A stretch of 64,000 bases of DNA from Synaphobranchus kaupii (Eukaryota > Chordata > Actinopteri > Anguilliformes > Synaphobranchidae): NCBI GenBank assembly GCA_029718625.1, contig CM056376.1:85416356-85480355 (forward strand). The letters are read 5' to 3'. The position numbers and the translations under genes were made by a program. The notes beneath the pieces are model-generated. The model was not told the origin of the DNA. It was given only the letters and a program-made list of their open reading frames with translations, and searched no databases. Numbering within the stretch: position 1 is the first letter of the stretch; each line of letters starts with the position of its first letter. Shown piece by piece: positions 1 to 11,334 of the stretch.

Positions 1-114
1 TCTAATCTTCCAATGTTGGTGTAAACAGCCAATAGCTCATTTAGCTGGGGTAATTGGTGGGAACAAAAACCTGCATACACACCGGCCCTCCAGGACTGGA
101 ATTGCCCACCCCTG
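1..114. mobile_element. right end of a hAT-like non-autonomous element, cut by the window edge
   Basis: The segment ends with the motif GGACTGGAATTGCCCACCCC followed by TG, preceded by a stretch describing 'gggaacaaaaacctgcatac'. This reads as one end of a teleost hAT-type MITE, and it resembles in layout the ends of the complete element at 8667-9390. The other end lies outside the window, so no target duplication can be tested. The family assignment is from memory of common fish repeats. Confidence 0.5.
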
Positions 115-615
115 GAATAGGCCATTTTATAACATATCAAATCCACTACTGACCAGCCTCCCCAAGCAACATCCCCAGCCGTTCTCACCCCAGGTTGACT
201 GTACCCCCTTGCATCACCCCCCCCCCCCCCCCCTTCCCAACGCCCAGCATGGCCCCGTGGGGTGACCCCTGCGCTAGACGAGTTGCCCCACTACTGATGT
301 GGAAAATCAGAGTCCCCTCCACTGAGCGAGATGAAAGCCTTGTCCTCACTCTGGTGGCCCTGAGAGAAAGGCGGCCCCTGCGAACCCCCCGCTCTGAGGG
401 GCACTGACCCAGCGCAGGGACCCCCGATGTGAGTGAGGGGGGGGCGGGGGGCAGGTTGACCGAGGGCCGGGGGCGAGAGAACAGGAGCAGGCTTTGTGCA
501 GGCCACTCTCTTTAAGGGCAGGGCTATTGTGAGGCGAAGGTTGTTAATGGCGACGCATTTCTCGCTCACCGCATGGGACTGGAGCCCCGCTAATCGAGCT
601 CTGCTAATTCCCACA

Positions 616-675
616 CACATCCCCCCTGTCCGTTAACGCAGAGCTCACATCCCCCCTGTCCGTTAACGCGGAGCT
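616..675. repeat. 30-bp tandem duplication
   Basis: Two adjacent 30-bp copies (616-645 and 646-675) differ at one base. Each contains the string CTGTCCGTTAACGC. It lies in a GC-rich stretch and has no apparent coding role. Confidence 0.85.
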
Positions 676-1748
676 TGTGACCGGGACGCAGCAGCGGGGA
701 TCTGGCTGTCCCACTAGGGCAGGCTCCACTGGCCTCCCTCATTAAAAAGTAACAAACAAACAGGGAACCCAATCTACCGTGTATCTATCCCGGCTTTGGT
801 CAGACCCTCAGAAATGTGAGGAACACCCACCCCCAGAGATATTTAATGGTTCTGACAGTTACTGGTTCCACTTGGGAAAAGGATGTGGAAGAAGGGGGTG
901 GTGACCTGTGGTTATCAGTCATTAAAACATGCAGAGTGGCTGACCCTATAGCATTCATGCATTAACAGCCAATCTATTAAAACAACATGGTAAAATACCT
1001 CTCTTCCTTTCCCCAGCTCTTTACCCCTACTTGTAACCCCTCATTACATTTTCACATTGTCATAAACTCACCCACTCTTCTGTCTCTGTCATGCCAATCT
1101 AAGCCATTCAAAATGAGCCTGGTAACGTATGTTCAACAAGTATTACTATAGCATTATAACAAAATATGGGTGTCAATGATACAACATGAGCATCATGGGA
1201 AAAGGAAATAGTCTGCACACCACATAATACTGCTCCTCAAATAAATAGTTTATTATTCACCACAACATTACCATTTGTTGTATTAACTTTTGTTATAACA
1301 GCTTTTGTTATTATAATAACTATAATCAACGTCTACAAATGAAATGCCAACGTTAATGTAATGGGAAAACCTTTGAATCTTTATCACATTGAATGCGGTA
1401 ATGCAACATTGCACCTGAGTACAGATGTAAATCAAGTCATTACGGTCTGTGTAATTGTTTTTCTTTTATTTCATAAGTAAAGCCCACAGAAAATCGTGCA
1501 ATTGATTTCTCACGTGTCAGTCCTCCACCACCAAGGTGTCAATAGAACTTCTATTTCAAGCCATGTGTCAAATAATAATTCAATTAATTGTAGCAATCAT
1601 CCCTGTTAATCATTCAATTACCACTTAATCAAGTACATGGGACGAATGACAGGGCAATACTTGTAGATACTTATCATGTGTCAAATTCAATATAGTGTAT
1701 TAGACAATGCTGCACTAAATTAAAACGTCCACCAATAATATGTAAAGA

Positions 1749-1910
1749 AAAATAGCTTTTTTTTGAGGGGGTAGGGAATATGTACGTGAATTAACAAAAT
1801 TAGAAAAATAGTTTTTCTTTGAGGAGGTAGGAAATGTTTATGTAAAATGAACAAAAATGGAAGAATTGGTTTTCTTTCAGGAGGTAGGAAACGTTGACAT
1901 AAAATGAGCA
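1749..1910. repeat. three imperfect copies of a ~56-bp unit
   Basis: Three diverged units each contain a T-rich stretch followed by GAGG(A/G)GGTAGG(A/G)AA and an AT-rich tail. The copies start near 1753, 1805 and 1861. A 189-codon reverse-strand frame crosses them but it is low-complexity and has no protein-like features, so it is not called as a gene. Confidence 0.65.
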
Positions 1911-2582
1911 AGCTGGTATATGGCTTTAAAAAAAGTATTGTAAAATGAAAAAATAAAACAAGCTGTTCACAGTATGGGCACGTAACTAAAATCAGGGGCA
2001 TATAAGCTGGCCGTTTCAGTGCTATAAATTTTCTAGTTACATCATCATCATTGTCAGTTGGTTTATTATGTCTTCTTTCAAGTATGATGTGTTTAAACCT
2101 ACCCATAAAAAGACACGCTTTTGGGCGATACTGTGTGGTCCAGTCCATAGGGCAGCCAACTCTAAGACCCTGTGTGGTGAAGGTTTTGATTCCTGGCTGT
2201 GACACTTCATGTATTGTGATCCCGTCTTTATATGTAAACCCCAATGCTTCCCCCCATTTTAATAATGTGAAAAAATACAAAAGGTACAAGATACACTTCT
2301 CTTAGCATCAACAGATTTGTAACAACTGATAGTATTGCCATTTTTCTTTTTACTTGCGGTTGGTAATTTTGAAGTTGAGTGACATTTGACAGCCCAGATT
2401 GCAACATGCTCAACATTTTCACCGGTCCCTATTCATAAGCAATCAACATCTTTTGAGCCTCCTAAATATCAATCAGTGCTCACTTGTTGCAATTCAATTC
2501 AAAGGTTGCTTCTTTCACTTTTTCTGTGATTATTCACACCTTTCATTCTTTAAATCAGATGCTACAATTGTGATGGGGTGTG

Positions 2583-4330
2583 ACATGTGAGATGGGAGGA
2601 GCCAAACGCAGCAAGGGGAATCATTAAGCCCTTAGGCCACTAAGGCGGGATACCCCGCAGATAAGGGAAGGAGACAAGACAAGGCACACACGCCACAGCT
2701 ACAGACCGGCTCACTGTTACACGAGCCAGAATTAAAACGCCCAGTCTCGATACGAGACGCAAGAACAGGCGAGTAGCACAATCAACACACACAGCAAATA
2801 AACAATGAAACTAATAACTACCTATTGGTATAGGAGGAGGCGAAGGAACAGATATTACGTTCCGTGGCTACATCCCTAGCAGTCACATGCAGCAAACAAA
2901 CCTGGGTAAACACCCGATCTCCTAGGAGAGAAACATTTTACAGGTGAGCCGACGGAGCACCGTCGTCCCAATGCCTTACCAGCAAAATGACTGAGCTAAA
3001 AAATATAAAACCACGCCCAAGCCTCTCAGTAAGGTAAAATGTAACGAGGCGAACCGGAACAGGGATTTAAAGTTCCATGGCTAGTAAAACAAGTACGCAG
3101 TCTAATGCAGCAAACAAACCTGGGTAAACACCCGATCTCCTAGGAGAGAAACATTTTACAGGTGAGCCGACGGAGCACCGTCGTCCCAATGCCTTACCAG
3201 CAAAATGACTGAGCTAAAAAATATAAAACCACGCCCAAGCCTCTCAGTAAGGTAAAATGTAACGAGGCGAACCGGAACAGGGATTTAAAGTTCCATGGCT
3301 AGTAAAACAAGTACGCAGTCTAATGCAGCAAACAAACCTGGGTAAACACCCGATCTCCCAGGAAGGAGAAACATTTTACAGGTGAGCCGACGGAGCACCG
3401 TCGTCCCAAAACTTTACTATCCAAAAGACTCACGCAAACTTAAACACCCGCCCTAGCCTCACAGAAAATAAATAAGTAACGAGGCGAAATGGAACAGTGA
3501 GCTAACGTTCCAATGCTATATTTAGAAACACGCAGTCACACACAAACACGTCCACAACAACGCCCAAGCTCCATATAAAGAGACACACCCCGAGAACGAA
3601 ACAGAACAGTTCCAAACGAAATCGTCCCGCAGGTAAAAAGGACGTACAGGACGGCTGCAACGAAGACCAACGCAAAAATAGCACGACAGCCTCTTAATAT
3701 AAATGAAAACCCTGACTCACAACAAAAGGGGAACCTAGTCCACGAGAAGGAGAACAGCAGGGAATAAACGTACCAAAGCTAGGCTATTCACTGGCTCACA
3801 GTAATCCGGAAATGAGTGGAAGTTAAAACGCCAGGTCTCTCAATAAGAAAACCAATCACTAGGCGAACAAATGGACCAGAGAAACTGCTACTCTATACTT
3901 CTACGAGCTCAAACTAAGTAGAAGCGAAAACGCCGGAATCCCCTATGGGAAGACATGTGCCGAAGGGCGACAGAATTAAAGTTCCCAACAGAATCGCCCA
4001 AATCTCCATACACGGAGATTAAGCACAACAGCGCGAAATAGAGCAGAGATATACGGTCCCAAACTTACTACGAGATAACCAACCCCCTAAGCCAGCAAGA
4101 AATAAGCCCTGCCTCTACAAAGAGACGCTAAAAATGGGCGAGTAGCCAAAAATGGTACGAGAACTAACACAAAATAAAACACCACAGTACATAATAAACA
4201 AACAAACAATGTAGAAGCCCCGAACGAAGGAAACGGAAGGCTTATATGTCTCAGGTGGCTACGCACAGGTGCAAACGCTTAAACAGAAACTCCCCCACTC
4301 AGCAGGGCGGAGCAAGCATCCACCAAAAGG
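2583..4330. repeat. unclassified repeat-rich block containing a 218-bp tandem array
   Basis: The core is a tandem repeat with a 218-bp period: the anchor GCAGCAAACAAACCTGGGTA occurs at 2889, 3107 and 3325. The first two units are nearly identical and the third decays after about 100 bp. On both sides, more diverged pieces share a pattern of GAGGCGAA, then GGAACA, then GTTCC at similar spacing up to about 4030. This suggests an old array that was partly re-homogenised, or the interior of a degraded transposon. No open reading frame of note crosses it. The family is unknown. Confidence 0.7.
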
Positions 4331-4669
4331 GCAGCGCCCTCGCGTGGCCACCGAGGAAAACGACCGCATAGGACAACAGGGTTCAAAACCATGACAACAA
4401 TAGAATAGAAGACTATATTTAATTGATGTTCAGGGCATAAATTCATCTTTGCCACTAGCAGCAAACGTAAAAAATGATAAAAGCACATGGGGTAAAATGT
4501 AAACTTCAAGCTAAAACAAATATATCATTATTTAGTATTTATTCTGTCCAATTATTGTTTTAAACATTTCTTTTCATTGTGTCCTTTCTCTCAGTGGTTC
4601 AAAATTGTAGCTGTTTATTTAGTACCTCTAAGCAAGAGCTGTTTCTCCTCCATAACCTCCCCCACCCAG

Positions 4670-4951
4670 CTCCTGTGTTCCTCGGTGCAGCTGGCTCTGT
4701 TTGAGGAAGAGGAGCGGATGAGGAAGCTGCAGCACCGCATGGAGCAGCTGGAGAAGAGGAACAAGCAGCTGAAGGAGCGCGTGCGGAAGGTGAAGCGCTC
4801 TCTCCGCCAGGCACGCAAGAGCGGCCAGCGGGCAGAGCGCGACAACAAGGAGCTCCGGGAGAAGCTGGCCGCCACCGCCCGCCAGGCAGGGCACCACCTC
4901 AACACCGTCGAGCAGGAGAACTCGCCCCACCACTACGCCAAGGGGAAGTGA
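4670..4951 (+). CDS. ccdc3: CCDC3 (coiled-coil domain-containing protein 3, favine), last coding exon
   Basis: The exon encodes 93 residues and a stop. It begins LLCSSVQLALFEEEE after a polypyrimidine tract and AG acceptor at 4668-4669, and continues through a strongly charged heptad region (LEKRNKQL, ERVRKVKRSLRQARKSG) to a short tail ending HHYAKGK. From memory this matches the C-terminal coiled coil of vertebrate CCDC3, a secreted protein of about 270 residues made in fat and endothelium; shared blocks are CSSVQ-ALFEEE, LEKRN-QL and KVKRSLRQARK. The signal peptide and N-terminal domain are on upstream exons not in the window. An open frame extends 5' of the acceptor from 4577 but that part is intronic. 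The convergent camk1d at the other end of the window supports the assignment. Confidence 0.93.
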   Translation, partial: LLCSSVQLALFEEEERMRKLQHRMEQLEKRNKQLKERVRKVKRSLRQARKSGQRAERDNKELREKLAATARQAGHHLNTVEQENSPHHYAKGK

Positions 4952-5265
4952 ACGGGGTCGGTGTGCCGGCAGGGTGCTCAAAGCACCCCCAAATGCCTTC
5001 CACCGTCCGCTCTCCCCCCCACATCCCGACTCAGTCCAAGTTCCCAGACTTTTTCAGAAGGCTGCTGGGCAGTCTCTGTCCCTCCACATCTACAGACTAT
5101 CACAGCCCCTCCCCACCTGGGCAAAAAAACGTATTATTATCCACGCACGTCAAGATTATGTCTGTATGTAAGCCACACAGCTCATTCGCTGCCTCTCTCT
5201 GTGTTGCTGAAGATAATTGTTATTTCATACATTCAGTGTTATTAAAGCTTTTAATCTTCCTGCCT
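4952..5265 (+). other. ccdc3: ccdc3 3' UTR with ATTAAA poly(A) signal
   Basis: The DNA after the stop is non-coding and reaches an ATTAAA hexamer at 5241-5246, followed by a TG/T-rich stretch suited to cleavage around 5260. A second possible signal, AATAAA, lies at 5450-5455 and could give a longer transcript. The end point is inferred. Confidence 0.6.
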
Positions 5266-6154
5266 TTAGAAATTGGAAATGGCTGAACTATCAAGTACGT
5301 GCACTAAGGACCGCATACATTCAGAAAGATTGTTTTACATTTTCTAGTTAATTACATTAAATGGTAAATGTTATTCACATATTTTCATGCTAATTACTTA
5401 AAATGTCAAATGCTATTTTTTTTTAACTCACCAACCTTTCTCTTTGAAAAATAAAAGTGGGATATTTTATTGAACATGTCTCTTATTTCCTATACCACAG
5501 AGAAATGAGATCTGCCATTTACTTTCAGCGCCTCTTCTTTAATGCTAAAACATTTAAAACTTACTGTAGCTATTCCCTTCCTCAGCTTCTGCTATGCTTC
5601 ACATAATAAATCGTGTGAAAACTTTTGCATAGATAGATGAAAAATATTTTATGAAAGGATCACGTTATCTTTGGAGGAGGGTATGGAAATAGTTCTATGA
5701 GTGCATATGAATGACTGCAATTACATATTAAACATGATGTAATGTCACGTTTGACTTGTCAACATAAACGACTATAATTTGGAAGTTAGTATGAAGATGA
5801 AGGTGTGCAAGTATAGCCTTCACAAATTAACAGAAGTGTACCATTTTACTATGCTTTTGTCACATGTAATGGCCAGAATGCAATGTAATGGCCAGAAACA
5901 CAGAAAAAAATTGATTTGATGACATTTAACCATTTTTATAAAGGATTTATAGGATATAATCTGTGGACCATTTAAGTTGATTACTTTCTGGTTTGAATAT
6001 ACTGCACAGTAGCTACGTATGAGTCAGGAGAGGGAGCAGACCAATGAACAGGTGACTGAAGTAGTGAAAATGCTCAAAATGAGTGCAGGTGTTGGACATA
6101 CAGTATTTCACTTTGATATACGTAGGTGTAATATAAGCCTAATAAGAGGCCTAT
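5266..6154. other. AT-rich intergenic DNA, nothing recognised
   Basis: Apart from the alternative AATAAA at 5450-5455 I see no exon, transposon end or tandem repeat here. A short direct repeat, TGTAATGGCCAGAA, occurs twice near 5867-5897. Confidence 0.5.
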
Positions 6155-6420
6155 AATAATAATAATAATAAACTTTATTTGTATAGCACCTTTCATACAT
6201 ACAAGTGCTTCACAACAATAAAAACAAAATACAGAATAATAAAAGAAAATAGAAAAAGAAAATACAGATAGATAAGAACATTTGAACCTAAGAACCTAAT
6301 TAAAAGCCAGCTTAAAAAGGTTTTTAGCTTATTCTTAAAAATAGCAACTGAGCTCGCCATTTTTAATAAAATAGAGAGAAAAAAAGAAAACACAGAAAAG
6401 AGATAAAATCAGCTTGCCTG
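6155..6420 (-). mobile_element. LINE (L2/CR1-type) 3' tail or SINE with the same tail
   Basis: An (ATA)n run at the left is followed by AAACTTTATTTGTATAGCAC. Its reverse complement, GTGCTATACAAATAAAGTTT, closely resembles the 3' end of the L2-like LINE at 48970-48993 in this window, which also ends in a simple repeat. The element therefore points to the left. No coding part remains, and the boundary on the right is uncertain. Confidence 0.6.
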
Positions 6421-7199
6421 CTATCTGCTGGACTGTCGAGGGGTTGTGGGGGGGGGGGGGGGCGGCCTTCCACATATGCCCATAGTTGCCTTTAACATTA
6501 TCTCCAGCATTTTTGGGGGTTGCTCTCCCCTCCCCCATCACATCTCTATGCTTAATGTAGGCGTAATGTGCAGTTCAGAATAAATGCATAAGTATGTTTA
6601 AATTGAAAATTAATTTTCAACAATGATTCCTCATCATTTACATAACACAATGATGAATTAAATATGCACACATAGGTTTGTGAACTAAAGATACACGCTT
6701 GTCAGCACGTCCTCTTATTTTGGAACATCTGGGACTTCCTAGTTGCTGAGCTCATTACTTCATATCGTACAGCAGTGCTGTGAGCAGCTTGAGATGAGTG
6801 CAGCTGAGGAGATTGTTTGTGGTGCTGCTCACTCAGAGGTATATTTCATTAAAATAAATTAAAATGTGCTCAGTGCCCTCGCCTAGTCCCTCACACTTAG
6901 CATGCAGCTACAGTACAGTGTGATATCGGTGCAAGCAGAGGCTGTTGCCATGACTTTCTTCTCTTAAAGTTATAATTCACTTTCTGGGGTACTGGGTGTG
7001 TGTGCAATGCAGGGTATTTTACATATTTACAGACGTTTCTGATGGCTTGCTGGCTTGGAAATGGCTGGTACTGGGGCATTTAGTGTTCACAGTTTAAAGC
7101 AAGAAAATACACTTCAAGTAACTTGACTTGACTTGACAATGTTATGCCTCCACAGGTTGTACACGTGTATATTGCGTAATTATTCTTCAAAAATAACAT
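6421..7199. other. intergenic DNA, nothing recognised
   Basis: A G run near 6450-6461 and a short CTTGACTTGACTTGAC repeat near 7122 are the only notable features. Frames are short and look non-coding. Confidence 0.45.
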
Positions 7200-8666
7200 T
7201 AAGGGCTCTATTTTCCGGCCGGAGGTGAACCGCTGCACTGGCAAAGTGGCAATTCTATCATGGATTTTCATGCGCTTGGATAATAATTTGGTGACTTGCC
7301 ATGCGCCAAAGTGGGAGGAGAGCCACTGTTGGGGGTGTGTCAGACCGAGCAACGCAGTACAATTTTGGTGCAGCCACTCACCTATATGAATCGAAGGGGT
7401 CCACTCCACATCCAAATAACCTGTGAAGCAAATTGCCTGGTGACACAAGAGGAAAGTATTGAGACGGTTGGATCCTGTCCCTGTTATGCCTGCAGTGTCA
7501 ACTATGGGCATATGTACGGCACTTCCGCAAGGTAGGCATAAACTTGACGAATACATTCACTCTCATTGTACGTATAGCGATAAGAATGTATCACTTAACT
7601 CAATTACATTGACGTCTGCACTAGCTAGCTAATTCCTATATGGCAAACGAAGCGGCGTGTTGACTAATGCATCAAAAGCGATGCTGATATGGACAATGTA
7701 ATATTTTTCTTAAATTGGCTTTACATCGTACCGTGTCTCACATCTCACATCTCACATCAATGCTTCAGGGCCAGTGGGCAACATAATGGCATCTTGTCGT
7801 CAAATATTATGAAATGCACCTTTTTGGGAGTAAAATACAAAACTCAAATTCCTTTCTAATTATATTGGGGTTATTTCAAAATATTTACTCTCAAATCTAG
7901 CTGAAAACATGTTAAAACGAGAAATCATTAATCATTTGAAGTAGTTGTAACTTGTAACGGTAGCTTGTTTCATCACATGAAAAGATGTTGACCACTCACT
8001 GTTGGCTACAAAACTAAATAGTAGGCTAAGCTCAGTCATGGTTATGGTTATCAATATTCTGCAATCGATAGTGTTGTATCGTTGTAGCGATTGATGGTGT
8101 TTATGAATAAAGACACATTTGGTGAATGGATTAACTTGTATTTCTGATTTTCATTTATTCACACATGAAGTTGTCAAATTCCACAATTGAATGCTTGATT
8201 ACTGAAAATGTTTGAGTATAATATCAATGCATAATGTCACAAGGTAAAATAATTTGTTAACGGTTGTTTAGTTGGTCATTTAAATATACAAATAAGCTAG
8301 TTTCTGCATGGGCTTTTTCAGTATATGGTTGACTGTTTTATTATAATATTGTATCACACAAAGGCATTTTTCTTGTAGACTTTATTTACTTATGCAATCC
8401 GATGGCCATTATTGCACTTAAATATTCTATAACAATTAGGTTGCAAAGGGGCGGGAAATTTCCGGAAATTCACTATGGGAAGTTAAGCTCGGGGATTTTG
8501 CTCATTTTGACCAATTTTCTTTTGAAAAAGTTAGCCGATAACATGGAACTTAAATTTTGTACAATAGGAAAATACACAACTGCAATTCTAGATCTTGCAG
8601 CATGCTTTGGTTTAAATGTGAATTCAGTTGAATTTCAACCCTGCACTGTGCCACTGTTCCATAGAG

Positions 8667-9390
8667 CAGTGATTCTCAACCCTGGTCCTGGAGTACCCCT
8701 GTGTATGCTGGTTTTCGTTCCAACCACAACTGCAATACTTGAATTTTAACAAGCTGTTAATTGTTCTTAATTAGGTGTTTTTAATGTTTAGAGGGATTAT
8801 TTACGTTCTTAAGCCACATTATGTTAGTAATAGCTATGCATGCCATGAAGACTAAAAGTCCAAGATTCACATTGTGTTGTATTGTAAACAATTAAAAGGA
8901 GGTAAAAAATGTTTTAACTGATCAAATTAAAGACTGAGGTGAATCAATAGGCTCATAATTGGTGAAATTGTGGACACATGGCCAATAAAACTAACCGTTT
9001 GGTAAATAATGAAGAATTCAAAGACAAAGCAAATGATAACGAGCCAAACCTGCATTGTGTTAAGGAAAAAAGTATGAAGGAACTTAAACTTGCGTTCAAT
9101 TACCTAATTAGGAGCCTAATCACTTGAGTTGTTACTTCTTCTTTGTAATTGTTTGCAATATAACACAATGAGCATAATGAACATCGGTTTTTTCTTCTTC
9201 ATGGCATGCATAGCTATTGCTAACATAACGTGGCTTAAGAGAGTAATGAGTTTAAAGTGTTCTCTCTATACAATAAAAACACCTAATTAAGAAAAAATAA
9301 CAGCTTGTTAAAATTCTGGTATTGCAATTGTGGTTGGAACGAAAACCAGCATACACAGGGGTACTCCAGGACCAGGGTTGAGAACCACTG
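8667..9390. mobile_element. non-autonomous hAT foldback element with flanking catagag duplication
   Basis: The element starts CAGTGATTCTCAACCCTGG and ends CCAGGGTTGAGAACCACTG. The flanks repeat CATAGAG (8660-8666 and 9391-9397), seven bases with hAT elements normally giving eight. The arms pair for about 90 bp at the ends, and complementary blocks continue inward (for example AGCTATGCATGCCATGAAG on the left and its complement near 9203), so nearly the entire 724 bp can fold into one hairpin. There is no coding content. Confidence 0.85.
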
Positions 9391-9969
9391 CATAGAGTAC
9401 TCAAGTGACTACGTCACACTGGTTTCGGAAGTGACTTCCCCATTCATTTAGACCATAGACATTAACTAAAACTTACTTTTGAACAATTTCTAGTGATTAT
9501 GTGTTACCATCAATTTCCTGGATTGTTCAATATAACAAAATGTGTTGTTTTTCTGGAACAGCTTTGAGTATATTTTACGTTTTAGTATGTTTTTGTGAAT
9601 ATACCAGCGCTGGCATTGTTTAAAAACTCGATGTCCCATAATTCCCTCTGGACAGTTCAATGAAGTAAAATAGCCGAATTAGCAATGATGATATCTAATT
9701 GGTCGAGAACTGCCCGTTCGTTGCAGTAATGGATATGTAGTCTGGTTGATTGGACTACAAACCGGAATACAAATCATTACTTTAAAAAATTAAAATTGGA
9801 ACATGCAGTGTATGCTCTATATCCTTATACCACACAGGCTAATCCAGGAACGTTTCGGCTCATTCTATAAATCAGATTTCAAGAAATTGTTGATAGTCTC
9901 CAAAGTCTGTTCTATCTGTCATAGGGAATTTACTTCAGAAATCAAACTCCGCCCACATCTGATGTACTC

Positions 9970-10350
9970 ACTTGAGTACTCTATTACATGTGCAGTGCAT
10001 TCTTTCATCACACGCACAGATAATTCCTAGCATCCTGCACACTACTGCAGGGCCCTCTGCATGCACTGTGCATTCTTCCATCACATGTGCAGTGCATTCT
10101 TTCATCACATGCAGAAATAATTCCCAGCATCCTGCACACTACAGAACTGTTTAGATTTTGGTGGTCAAAGGTCAAGGTCACTGTGACCTCACAAAAGACA
10201 TTTCTGGCCATAACTCAAGAATTCCTACGTTAATTATGACAAGAGTTCACACAAATGTCTAATAGGATAAAATGATGAAGTTTTATTTTATACATTATTT
10301 TTATACATTTTATATCCAAAAGTTCAACGGTCAACTTCACTGTGACATCA
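9970..10350. repeat. dispersed repeat with duplicated blocks
   Basis: A block beginning ATTCTTTCATCACA at about 10000 recurs at about 10093, each time running into AGCATCCTGCACACTAC. This is followed by a stretch rich in AGGTCA-type half-sites, a weaker version of which (GGTCAACTTCACTGTGACAT) recurs near 10330. It looks like a fish interspersed repeat whose family I cannot name. Confidence 0.5.
10163..10189. promoter_or_regulatory. perfect DR1 plus perfect oestrogen-response-element palindrome
   Basis: GGTCAAAGGTCA forms a one-base-spaced direct repeat of the nuclear-receptor half-site. It overlaps AGGTCACTGTGACCT (10175-10189), which is a complete AGGTCA-nnn-TGACCT palindrome, the consensus oestrogen response element. 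The site sits inside repeat DNA far from either host promoter. Motif content is seen; any activity is inference. Confidence 0.6.
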
Positions 10351-11334
10351 TAATGTTTTTTAACATGTTCAGGTACATACAGTTTCCTAATTTCATTTAC
10401 AAATAAAAAGATGACAAAACTGTATTGGCTGGCTAATTAGCTTCTCTATCAGTGCTCTGTACTCCTCTGTAAAAATAGTCTCTAAGTGAAGACAGCATGT
10501 TTCTCACTGGAAATTATTCACTGGAATGATACAATATAGTGATAACTTCCATTTCGCCAATAAATACACTTCATACCTTTTAAATTAAATTCCTTCAAAG
10601 TCTTCACTACATATATTTTATGAGTCTGGACAGACATGGATGTAAACTGCAATTTGACTTGTATCATTCCCGTTAATTCCCATGGAAAGTTTCCACCTTT
10701 GAATATTCCTGGAATTTTGCAACCCTAATAACAATGGAACCTAAAACATGAATGATTAAGCATAGCCCTACTTATTTTGTGCTTTTAGACATTCCCGTGT
10801 GAAACAAATGCATTATTACAGTGATAGTATACATTTTTTAGAGATGTCAACTGATAAATATTCAGCCTAATCAACCCATTTTCCACCAGCGCAACTTGCT
10901 GTGAGCTGTGCGATCCTTCACTCTGGTCACGGAAATAACAAAATTCAGTAGCCACGCCCAATGCCCCAATGCACTGCGCCAGTGATTTCACCTATGCACA
11001 GTTCACCGGAAATTAGAGCCCTAAATCTTATTTTAAGTTGGATTGCATTGTTCTGTAGAAATGATGCCAATAAAGTGCTCTAGAAACAAATGGGGAAGGA
11101 AGAGATAATCATTTGCAACAAGTGCAATAATTGGACACTTCAGATCTATTGCAACAAGTAGCAATAAATTTCCATCTTGTTGGCATAGTTGATTGCTTTA
11201 AATGCATAGGCACTCACTTAGAAAACCATCTCTGGTAAACACATGAAAGAAAGCATGGAATATTATATGACCCTTACCGCCCATTTGAAAAGCTATTAGA
11301 ATGCCACTGACTACTATGCACATGCACATAAATG

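Larger units (their letters stand above)
1..4669 (+). other. ccdc3: probable last intron of ccdc3
   Basis: The last ccdc3 exon begins at 4670 after a clear acceptor, so the DNA upstream is inferred to be its intron. No other exon was seen. The interval contains a C run near 217-233, a GC-rich stretch at 250-720 with no supported exon, an AT-rich stretch without recognisable features at 780-1740, and the tandem repeats listed separately. It would not be intron if the preceding exon lies within the window unrecognised. Confidence 0.55.
7203..11021. mobile_element. 3.8-kb PIF/Harbinger-type element (TAA target duplication), decayed and with nested insertions
   Basis: The left end GGGCTCTATTTTCCGG matches the inverted right end, whose complement is GGGCTCTAATTTCCGG. 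Each end is directly flanked by TAA (7200-7202 and 11022-11024). A three-base TAA duplication and GGG-starting ends fit the PIF/Harbinger group. No transposase could be recognised inside; frames are short. A complete hAT foldback is nested at 8667-9390 and another repeat with nuclear-receptor-like motifs lies at about 9970-10350. It could instead be two unrelated ends meeting by chance, but end match plus TSD argue against this. Confidence 0.65.

Noticed and set aside
250..720. GC-rich stretch as a CpG-island promoter
   Set aside because: No first exon, no TATA or initiator and no downstream gene start was seen; it is more likely intronic.
1720..2289. 189-codon minus-strand frame
   Set aside because: It covers AT-rich tandem repeats, has Phe/Leu/Lys-rich low complexity, and shows no domain.
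4577..4669. Upstream extension of the ccdc3 open frame to an ATG at 4577
   Set aside because: The extension crosses the polypyrimidine tract and AG acceptor, and similarity to CCDC3 starts only after 4670.
4599..4981. Minus-strand frames of 71-117 codons opposite the ccdc3 exon
   Set aside because: They are shadows of a codon-biased coiled-coil exon.
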